The notes beneath the pieces were generated by a model. That model was not told the origin of the DNA. It made no database searches and saw only the letters and a program-made list of their open reading frames with translations. From assembly GCA_013396755.1 (NCBI GenBank), contig VWZF01003861.1, positions 2,048,032 through 2,112,031 of the forward strand: DNA of 64,000 bases. Reading direction: 5' to 3'. Below are positions 23,594 through 34,600 of the stretch, piece after piece. The translations under genes and the position numbers were made by a program. Position 1 is the first letter of the stretch; the number at the start of each line of letters is the position of its first letter. This DNA is from Sclerurus mexicanus. Its lineage: Eukaryota > Chordata > Aves > Passeriformes > Furnariidae.

Positions 23594-25601
23594 GCAAGAA
23601 GATGTGGAACACATGTCAAGGTAACAGGCTGGATGCATGTGTGCCCATCAGCGGAGCCCATATTTTCATCTTTTAATAGGGACAGGAATTTTAGCAGAAC
23701 AAAAATCTAAGTTATGAAGAAAAAAGTTCTCACAGTACCTTACCCAATCATAAATTCATTCTGTGCTGTTACTTTTATTGCTGTGATAAGCTTAGTATTA
23801 GCCACAGAACAAGGTTTTAAATTGCAAAGCAGCTGTGCAAGTCAGGCCAAAGCCCTCTGCACAACCCAGTACACCTCAAAGTACAGCTAAAGACTGTTCA
23901 TACCTTAAAGTAGCTTTTGTTTTGCCTCATTTGTTTGACATTAAAAAGGACATTGCCACATAATACAAGCAAGAATTAGTGAATAGGCCAGCATTCCCCA
24001 GGCTGTTTTCTCGGTGTGCCTTACATGAAAAGGAGAAGAGCCAGCTTTCCTTGGACTCCTTGGAAAATTACCAACCTGCCTGTTTCATCATGCTTGGATC
24101 TTGAGAACATCCCCTTCAGCAACAGAGGGAGGAACCCTTCTTCCTTTTCATTCTTTCCCCCCACATGGTTCCCATTTACTCACACTTCTCTAAGTGTTTT
24201 TAGTATTATTTTAGCTGAAGGTCATAAAAATTCCCACTTCTGAGCCTGTTACATTTTCCACTCTCATCATATAAAAGGTTTTTGTTAAAGGCAGTGTGTG
24301 TGGGGAGGAAAGGGCTGAGATCCACCCAGGAGGAGAACAAAAAATGCACAACAGCTCATACACAGCTGTATGAGCAACCAGTACTCATGTTATACACAGG
24401 AACCTTGGTGTGAAAAGGACATTAATGCCTCTTTAACCCCTCTAGATAATTCATCTTTTGACTCTAAAATAGAGCCTCTGTGCTTGCTGGGTGAGAGAGG
24501 CTATAGCATGGGAATGTGAGATATCAAAAGCTCTAACTCATCCTGACCCTTAACTAACAACCATCATAAAAAGGAAACAAATGTATTGCAAGAACCCAAT
24601 TGTATTATTACGTGCAAAAACAAGAGTCAGGACAAAGAACTTCATTTTGTTACAAATTTAAACATTTTTAACATGTTAAAGTCCTTGAATGCATTTTCTT
24701 ACGTGCTATTAGCTCTGACCTTCAGTGATCTTCCTGGTCAGAGGAGAGAGAATAGAGAAGGGATGACACAAAATCTAACACATTTGTATTAGCACTGAAG
24801 GACATACAGTGCTTACAGTAAGTGTGATGCCAAAATTTGTTTTATGTTAGGTACATAAATAAGATTAAGCACAAGTTTACCCTTAGAGTCACACACATGG
24901 ATAATTAGACATGTTGTAAAAGATGGAATGGCCACTTCTAAATTCCTGGCTTCTAGCAATTCAACAGAGCTGTTCTATTGAGGCACTTCCTGTGGAAATT
25001 ACATTCCAATCCTTCCACTTTCCCCCACTGGAGGCCTCAGAGCAGCTCCAAGAGCAGTGAGCCACAGCACATCCTCCAGTGCAGGGACAACTTCAGACAC
25101 AGACAACTTATGGCTCAGACAGGACAGACACAGTTTTAAGGAAATGTGAAGTCTTTGCTTCAAAACAACTTTCTTTTAAACTTCCTGAAAAATGGTGAAA
25201 TCTTTTAAGAAAACCCTAGGAAAGTCTTCTAATGTGATGTTTTCATTTTGAGTGATCCTTTTAGACAATTTGTCATACAAAAATACTGTCCCTGATAATA
25301 TTCACAGAATAAAGAGATCAATTAAATTAAAAATATTCATTCATGATCACCACACCAGGGCCTGTCGTTGAACTTCAGCTGAGCTAATTTCTCATGTCAG
25401 GGAGCCACATGCCAGTTTTGGATTTCTCCACCTGCTTAGCAGAGCTGTACCACCATTATTAATTCTACTTCACAATTTCTGCCTAAAATTTGTAGACCTA
25501 GTAAAGAATCTCAGAACCCACTTGATTTCACAGTGCAAATCATTTGCTATCAGTAGGGAAGGCAGAGAGTGAGCTGTTGTGTTGTTCTGTCAGCACTGGA
25601 G
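23594..25601. other. DLEC1/ACAA1 convergent intergenic region and 3' UTRs
   Basis: No coding exon is seen in the 2.0 kb between the two stop codons. It should hold the 3' UTRs of both converging genes. A donor-like cluster (aag|gtaaca) at about 23621 could mark a spliced DLEC1 3' UTR. I found no AATAAA on the minus strand within about 1 kb past the ACAA1 stop; the nearest (tttatt on the plus strand) is near 23774. Confidence 0.6.
23940..23945 (+). promoter_or_regulatory. possible DLEC1 polyadenylation signal ATTAAA
   Basis: An ATTAAA hexamer about 350 bases past the DLEC1 stop. No AATAAA is nearer on this strand. It is a short motif that occurs by chance, and no downstream GU-rich element was checked. 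Confidence 0.25.
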
Positions 25602-25677
25602 TTACTTCCCCGGGTACTCGAACACAGCTGCAGCACCCATGCCAGTTCCAATGCACATGGACACAACTCCATAGGCT
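25602..25677 (-). CDS. ACAA1: ACAA1 exon 12 with the second catalytic cysteine and stop
   Basis: After gtttcAG, reads AYGVVSMCIGTGMGAAAVFE, then YPGK and TAA. The Cys of CIGTGMG is the general acid/base of the family. Normal C-terminal length. Confidence 0.96.
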
Positions 25678-28600
25678 CTGAAACACAGAACAGATGGAAT
25701 TAAGAAAAGGGCAGCTCAGGTTTGTATCATCTGGGAGAAAAATAAAGAACGCAATAAATTGAAGCTGTCCGCTGCTCTGCTATATCACCAAGAGAAACAC
25801 TGAGAAGTCATATTCAAAGCCATCCCAGGGACGGAGAAAGGTTAACCCGGAGCTGTGGTCACTCCTGAGTTAGTTACACACATGTAGGTGCAAAGACTCC
25901 TACTGCTCCTCAGCACTTACCTCTTCCCTCTGCGCTTCAGTTCGTTGAGCAAAGTGACAACCTGACGAGCACCAGTACAGCCCAGGGGGTGCCCCAGTGC
26001 TATTGCTCCTCCCAGGGGGTTGACCTTCTCCATGGGAATGCCCAGCTTTTCAACACAGTACACAGCCTGGAAAGACACAGGGAATGGTTTTATGTCCATG
26101 CCTCCTTTAGTTCTCAGCTCTTCTCCTCACACTCAGAGGCCTGACTTTGGCTAGATCATCTTTCCCAGCGGAAAGGGGTGGTGGGACTGGTTACAAGAGA
26201 AGTGAGTTACAACCATCCATCTCCAAGTGAGCCCATGCACATGCTGGCAGACAGGTCACAGCTTTGTGCAGGACACAGCAGTGAGGTTTCCTGCCTCCAC
26301 ACCAGTGAGTTCAACACACACACCACCACCTGACAACAAATTACAGCCCCAAATTGGTATGAGGGTGCAATAGCAAAGATTACAGAATTACTTAGTGAAC
26401 TTTTTTTTTCCTAATACTATGCTGTATAAGCAATGCTCTGCTTATTTTTATTTGAAGGAAAACAGTCTGCACATGTTAATAACATTTGCCTAAAGATGCA
26501 GTATGTGGAACACGTTCAAATTTTAACACAGAGAACAAGCTGAAATACACTCAGTTGCCAAGCAATGCAGCAACTCAAACAGGATTATCACTCACCTGGC
26601 TTGCAAAGGCTTCATTGATTTCATATATATCAATGTCATCCAGAGTCAGACCTATAGGCCAGAAAAGTCAGGAGTTAAAACAAGGTATTGTTGCCTCATG
26701 ACTATATCAAAGAGAATAACTCACTCACAGCCTCCCTTTATGATTTCCAGTTCTACTCCACTAATGACAAAAGAGGGACCTCAGCTCTACGTGGCATGTC
26801 TACACTTGTCCATGTGTTTATGTGTCTAAAGGCTGCAAAACATCCCAGTTCATGGCACTGTGCCACTGGGTCTGCCAAGCTTCCTTAGATTAAGTGTGAT
26901 TTCTGTGCACAGGGATTAAGGATTGAAAGTGAAAGATAAAGTTATAGGTGGGCATGTGACCATAGCCAAAGCAGGCAGGCACAACAATAATCATCAGCTA
27001 CAAAAGCTGCTTAACCTGATGGGTTTCCTAAGGACCCTCAGGAAAGCCCTTCCACTGCTCAGGTGCCAAAACTGTAAATGAAAAAAAAACCAACTCAAAA
27101 AACAAACACAAACCCCACACACACCGCAATGCTGGTCATAAAACAGCACTGAGTGAGCATTAAATCACTTGCCCTGTGTTAACTGCTGATGAAACTGTGC
27201 AGGGATTTACTCCTGAGCTTATCAAAGGTGAGTGAATGACAATTTACTCATCGGTACAAGTGAGCAGAGTTGCAACAGTCTGAGGCAGGACCTCTTTAAA
27301 GGTGCTGAATTTAATGTCACTGCTCCCCTAGCCAAAAACTGCTCATGCTTGAAGAATATAATCTTAATCTCAGTCCAGGGAGTCAGATTTTCCCTTTAGC
27401 CAAACACTGTGCCACAGACAGGTGGTTCTTACCTGCCTTTTCCACAGCAACAGGGATGGCATAGGCTGGCCCAATGCCCATCACGTCAGGTGGGACCCCC
27501 ACCACAGCAAAGGACCGGAGCACCCCCAGGACTGGGAGCCCCAGCTGGGCTGCCTTCGAGCGTTTTGCCAGGAGAACAGCAGCTGCTCCATCGCTCACCT
27601 GGCTGGCATTACCTGTTGGAAGAGACCTGTTAACAGCTTCTCTTCCCAAGCATGTTCTAGAGCAAGCCAGGTAACCCACAGAAACAACAAAAATTTAACA
27701 GCTGAGCAGACCTGCTGTAGTGCTTCCATCCTCTTTGAAGGCAGGTTTCAGCTTTGCCAAGCCTTCGAGGGTTGTGGAGGGCCTAATCCCTTCATCTTGG
27801 CTCACAGTGATTGTTTTCTGGTTGCCCTGATTGTCTGCAATGGTGGTCTTCACTGGAACAATCTCACTTTTAAACAGTCCCATCTGCTGAGCTTTTGCCG
27901 CTCTGGTAAAGAAAAGTGTGAAAGGTTAAAATATTTTAGAAGTGAACTGCAGAACTAAAATGAAGGAAACCCGTTAGACAGGGAATGAACTAAGATGGGA
28001 TCTGGTACATCATCACTGAGTGGTGGTCAAGACAACAGGCAAATTCTTCTTTCCATTCATGAGAAGACAAGCTCTTTACCTTTGCAGCAACATTACGGGC
28101 ATTGTCCCCAAACCTGGGTCACAGGATTACAGACTTCTGAGCAACATCCCTGTACTGTTCCCATCAACACCTCCGTGACTGACTGACCACCACCAGCCCC
28201 CACTGTGAAGTTGTACTTGTCCAGGGGTACAGTCACATCACAACTATAAGAAAATAAATGAATCCTGATGTTCAAACATCAATTCTTACTTCTGAGAGTT
28301 TAAAGAGAGCACCTGGGCTAAGCCTCCACATAGTGCCAATAATTTCTGACAAGTTAAGGAATGGCTGAAGTTACACTTGTTCCTGGTTTTGTCCTACTAA
28401 AGACAAGTTAAGCTTTAGATCACAGACTTCAGGTATAATCTTCTGTCATTTAACTGTAACCTTTCAACCCCAGACAAGGCAATGCGCTTTGCATAGTTCA
28501 GTGTGACAGTGTAGAATGGAATCACTTATTCCACCCCTGTGCCATGGGCAGGGACACCTTTCACTAGCCCACGTTGCTCCAAGCCCTGTCCAGCCTGGCC

Positions 28601-31600
28601 TTGGACACTCCCAGGGATGGGGCAGCCACAGCTTCTCTGGGCAAAACCTTTAGCAGGAAAGGTGCACTGAGGACAGAATCTGGTCCCTGAGACAGCAGAA
28701 TTAGCGGTAGGGAACAGCTGCCATGACCAGACTGACAGAAGTAGGCAGAATACAATTAACTAAACTAGAATTAATTCAGGCCACATAATCTTTCTATAAA
28801 CAAGGTATTTTAAAAGTCTCCAAAAAGTGGAGCTGATTTAGATTTACCTTCCTTTAAAGGAAATACAAACTGGAAACCAAAAGTTGTTTTACTTCCTCAT
28901 CACTTTACACTTTTACTAATAAAATTAAAATACTCAGTGCTCCCAGGTAAATGAGTTAGAGCGAAGTGCTGGAAGACAGTTCAGTAATTCCACAGACATC
29001 CTGAGACCAAGGCCAGAAAGTCACCTCCTGCCTCATGTGAGCACAAGGGTTCACAGACCCTATTGGTTATCAGTCCCATGTCAGTGAGAAAGGCTGGCAT
29101 GCCAAGTTCCCTGAGGAGCAGGGCCAGAATTTAAAGGTTAACTGCCCTGTGCAGTGGCTTCCTGTGTTAGATAAATAATTGGACCGGGGTGACGCTTAAA
29201 CAGAGCTCTGAGAGCGAGTTTAACTCTTCGATGGCTGCAGCTTTACCATATCACCTCCCACTGCTCTGCCAGTGCAGCCCCACGGATTCCAGGGTCAGTT
29301 GACTTTGGCGGTGATTTAACCCAAGAGAAAGGCTATCAGAGGCAGGATTGGACACGCTCAGCCAAACACCTGCAGCGAGAACAAGCCACTCTTCTCACAA
29401 GCTCAGCAGTTCCCCACAAACAGCTGCGCTCAACTATTGCCTCAGGGAAAGGTTCCCTCTGCTGCTGCTCCCACGTTCAGGTTCAAGTGATCCTGAGCCA
29501 AAGCCACTATCAAAATACTGCACCACAGACTCATTCCAGAACCCTCACCAAGATTGTATCACAGAAACACAGCATGGGTTGGATAGAAAGGCACCTTAGA
29601 AATCATCCAGTTCCAACCCCTCTGCCACGGGTGCTGAAAAACACAGGGGCATTCACTGCTCAGGGTCTGTGTTCTTGGTACTCGTGCCAGGTCAGTCACA
29701 CCATCCCCAGCACAGTTCTGCACTCGGGTTTCCTTATCACACACAATCCTGGACACGTGCTGATGTGGGGCCAGACCATCTTAAGCTTCTTTACTCACTG
29801 TTAAGGACTGGAAGGCAACACAAAGGCTGCACTTAACCTTTCTTGGGAAATAGCAGTGTGCTTTCTAGCTGTATTTATCCCTTAACTAAAAGGTAAAAAA
29901 ACTCAACCAAACAAAAACACAAAAAACCTCCCACCAAAACCAACCAAACCAAAAAAAAAACCACCCTAAAAATAAAAAACAACAACAAAAAAAAAGGCAT
30001 TTACTTTTGCTGGGAAGCCAAGGCGAAGGCATCTTGCTTCTTTCGGGAAACTCCAAACTTCTCTGCCACATTTTCTGAGGTTATTCTGAGGAAAACAACA
30101 TCAGAGTTAATACAACACCACATCTAATGGAGCTGCAGTTGGCTTCTACTGAGGAACAAGCCTCAAAGCCAACTGCTGCCTTCTCAACCTAGAACTGCTG
30201 GCAGAAACAAATCCTGAATCAAACCTAGGAATAAAACGAGGTTCAAATCCATTCTCTGTGCTCATCAAGCCACTGAGCTTAAGAAAAGGAAATCTTTGCT
30301 CAGTTGCAGATCTTCATAGAATGGCCTGGGTTGGAAAGGATCTTGAAGATCATTTAGTTCCAAGCCTCCTGCCATGGGCAGGGACACCTTCCATGAGACC
30401 AGTTTGCTCAGAGCTCCATCAAACCTGGCCTTGGACACTTCCAGGGATGGAGCAGCCACAGTTTCTCTGGACAACCTGTTCCAGTGCCTCACAACAAAGA
30501 GTTTTTCCCTAGTATGTAATCTAAACTTGCTCTCTTTTCAGGTTGAACCTACTACCCCTTGTCCTATCCCTCTATTCTCTTGTAAACAGTGTCTCTCCAT
30601 CTTCCCTGTGGGCTCCCTTCAGGCACTGGAAGGCCACAATTAGGTGACCCCGAAGTCTTCTCTTCCCCAGGCTGAACAATTCCAATTTTCTCAGTCTTTC
30701 TTCCCCCATTTCACATCATTAATCTTCCACCACAACCAAGGAGGATGCTGACACACAGAGCTCCAAGCTCACTAAATTCAGACTGATTTGAAACTAGTCA
30801 CTGAGGAGGCAGAGCATCTAGGAACCCTTAAACTGTGGGAAGGGGAAACACTTACCCCATAGGAATAAGGCAATCTCGAGCTTTGCTGTTGTCCATCATG
30901 CTGGAACTGATATCACCAGGATTATTTGCACTTCTGAGGGACATTGTTTCCACACTAAACACAAGAAAAATTTGAATTGCTCCATTAAGACTGATCAAAA
31001 CTCAGTATCCTGACAACAGGCTTTCCTATTATCCCATAGAAACACAGCTGCTAATTAAGAACTGGCTGAGAGAGAAGCTCTTTAATCATCACTATAAGAA
31101 GTATCATGAAGTGAAAACAGATCACAAGATTCAATTGGTCCCTGTTTCACTAGAACAGGATACCAATGTCAGCAGTTAATTTCTTGTGTTTCCACAGCTA
31201 GGAAGGAATTGCTAATGATTGTGGCATTTTCGTCCTCAAACAATGAGAAACTCAAGGTTCAAGAGCTGGAGTTTCCAGTGAGATTGTCAACAGCCATAAA
31301 AATGCCACTTAGAGCTTAAGAACAGGTTGGCAGTAGAATAAGAGAAGTACTACGCAAACCATAACAGAGATTTCAGTGAGTTGCACCATATGTATTTCGC
31401 AACACAAATAATTTAAGACATGGATCCCAGAGGCTGCAATCTATGACCTACAAATGAATTAACACACTGAAGATACTCAAATTTACTGCAGAAATACACT
31501 GCCATTACTTATCACTTTTGTAAAGTCAGCCTAGATTATGAAGCCTATGATGGGAAGAGGGTCTGAATACTCTGCACAACACAAGTACACTCATCAAGAA

Positions 31601-34600
31601 TAAATAAAAAACATACTCTTCCTGGAAAATGAAAAACAGGCAGAAGACAAGGTTCTCCCCCAAGCAGCTTATAATAAGTGCTACCAGCAATTTAAACCAG
31701 CTCTGAGGACACTGCATTACTTGATTTCAGCTGCAACTTCTTGAAATGATTGTGTTGAAGTGAAGCTGTGAAAAGCACCACCTGTTCAAGCACAAGCACT
31801 ACCCACGGACACCAGGTGCTCTGCCTGCAGCAGAGGAACACACCTGTCCTGCTGAGCTCTTTCTTTTGCAGCAGCCTAAGAAGGGAAGGTGTTCTCAACA
31901 TCTGATCTTGCTCAATGTGTATGCACAGGTGCTGAGAAGTTGTAAATATAAACCTTTTCCTGAGGACTAATGGATAACTGTGTGCAGTAATAATTTATTA
32001 AATTCACCAAGGTATAGAAAAAGAGAAACCCGGTACTTTCATCTCAGGATTACTGAATGCTTTTTCACTCATTCCTTTGAAGTGAATGTGTATGTGGTCA
32101 CTAGTATTTCTCCAAAACCACCTTAACATTTACATAATCCTCTAAAAAATAAACATATCTTATGATGTTAGGACTGAAGCAGAGAACAGCTTGTCCGTCC
32201 ACCACAGAATAGCTCCTGTAAATCTGCAGAACACTGGGTAAAACATTAATTTCTTTTCCAAGTTAGCTGTTGGTCTTTCAAGATGCTAGTTAGTTGGAGA
32301 GTAGTTAAAAAGCTAATTATAGTAGGCTGTTGCAGAGGGAGAGACTGTTACCTTCAGGAAGCCTAAGCAAATACCATGAAAAGACTTCCTTACCCACAGG
32401 CCAAGCCAATGTCATACGATCCATTTCGGATGCCACCTGTAACAGCAGTGCAGGAACATTCTTACTGTCATCAGGAGCAAAAGCATTTCCATCCCAGCTC
32501 TGGTTTCCAGACCCCTGCGGTCCCCGGCACAGCCAAACAGGCATTTCCTCACCCTCCTGCCCGCCAGGGAGAGAGCCAGGCCAAGTAGCTGTTGGGGCTG
32601 AGGGCTGACTCTGACCTAATGTGGGCACAGAGAGGTCAGGAGGGACCTTGTGGGAGCTGCCTGATATGGAGGTGATGGTAGAGCTCACCCCCGGAAATCC
32701 AAGTTGCTTCTCTCGAGACAAACTTGGCCACTTGGAGTTATAAAAGTATTCAACTAAGACCACACTGAAAATTCTCAACAGCACAAGACACTGTCACTGT
32801 CTTCACCGCTCAGAGAGACTGGAGGACAGGAGGAATGAGCACTTGGGGTGGGGCAGGCACCAACTCTGATCCCAGTGCCCACAGCACCTACCAGCTATAT
32901 TGATAATGGCCTGTAGCCCAGAGGAGCACTGTCGGTTCACACTGGAGCACGGAACCGTCTCTGGAATACCACTAGAAAACAAGACAGTGTTGGCAAAGAC
33001 TCAGTGATGAAAACCACCAACATTCCAAAGCCCTAAAGGGAGCATTAAACTACCTGATTAAACTTTAACCCTCAAGTTTCCAGGGCAACCCCTTTATACC
33101 TTGGTTGAACTATTCCATTCTGCACCAAGGGAAAGCAAAGTTCAGATATACTTTCCACACTTGATTTGCAAGTGTCTCTGAGTGCTGTTTCTCCACGAGT
33201 CTGTCTTCAGAAGATCCTCTGTAAGCAGGGCCCTCTCCTGTGCCTAGATCCCAAACTCTAATGTGGGACAGAAACCCTGAAAAGCTCTGCAATATTCCTA
33301 ATTAATGGTGGGCTGTGCCAGCACCTCTCCAGAGTGGTGATTATGCACTGACTGACAGAAGCAAACAACGGCAACAGACACTGGTGGAAATATTTGGAAT
33401 CTGGGATCCAGCTCAGTATGACCACCCCCACTGGGCAATGACAGAAAGGTTTAAGCCCACTCTGTGGGTTTGGGACCAGGCACAGCAGAGAGAAGTGCAC
33501 CCTCCCAGTCTGGAAGAGCAGCAGGTGCAGCTGGGAGCCCACAAAACAAGATCTCCCATTCAGAAGCTCTGCAGAGGCAGCACATACAGATTAAACAGCC
33601 TCACCTCTGCCTCCCTATCCCTTTGCCATCTGCGTTCTCCACTCGACCAAAGTCTAGTTTCACGGCAAAAGGTGGATTGCTGTAACTCCTGGGAGTGCAT
33701 GAGCCTCACCACAATCTCCAACCCTGCACTGCTTCACAGCCAAGGGTTGGGGAGGACAGGGAGAACCTCAGTCTGGTTGAGAAATTACCTCAGAAACTGT
33801 GCAACTCTTGCAATCAAGGCGCCAGCTCCAGGCTGCAGCACGTTTCCTGAGTGCAAAGACACAATTCCAGTCAATCGGCTGCATTGCCCTTGGGGGCATC
33901 AAAGGGATATTCCCATCCCCACAGCTCGGCACCATCTGGCAGTCAGATCACCCCACCACTGACAGGACAGGGGTGAAGTCAGAACACTGCCTTCCCAAAC
34001 CTAACACTGCACGCTAACCCCCTTCCAACCCCAAGAGTAGCCCACGGGACACCCGGAGTAGTGTGTCCCACAGAGCTACCCAGGCCAGGAGGTTCTCACT
34101 CACCCACACAGATGTCTCCCAGAGCCTCGGGACGGAGCTTGACATCCTGAAGAACAGCTGTCATCACGGCAGCCAGCAGCTCATCAGGTGTCGTGTCCTA
34201 GAGCACAGGGGATCAGTGGCACCAGTGAACGCCAGTCACAGCCCCGCCACCAGTGCACCCCCAGACCACTTCAGAGCGCTGACATGTAGTGCTCATGCAG
34301 CTTTACTCCACTTCCCAGCTCACACTGGTTGTCCTGCTGCAGCAGATTTACTCTGTTTTTACCCCAAGAATCTTTCAAGCAGTTTTAACACACACTCTGC
34401 TTTCTCACCCACCTGAGTTTTATAGGAACACGCTTTACGGGGCCCTCAAAATCAAACAACCGCAGTGAGTTATGTGAAAAGACTCAGCAAACGGAGCCCC
34501 TCGATTTATTTTGTGACAGAATTTATTTCGTGACCCCTCAGCCTGGGGGGGTGACCTGTTCTGAAGGGTGACAAGGACTGTGCATCCTTCAGGGCACCCT

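Noticed and set aside
27422..27958. Plus-strand open frame of 178 residues.
   Set aside because: It is the antisense of ACAA1 exons 8 and 9, whose coding bias keeps the opposite strand open.
33315..33962. Plus-strand open frame of 215 residues.
   Set aside because: Lies opposite ACAA1 introns and exon 3, shows no family resemblance and has low-complexity composition; chance.
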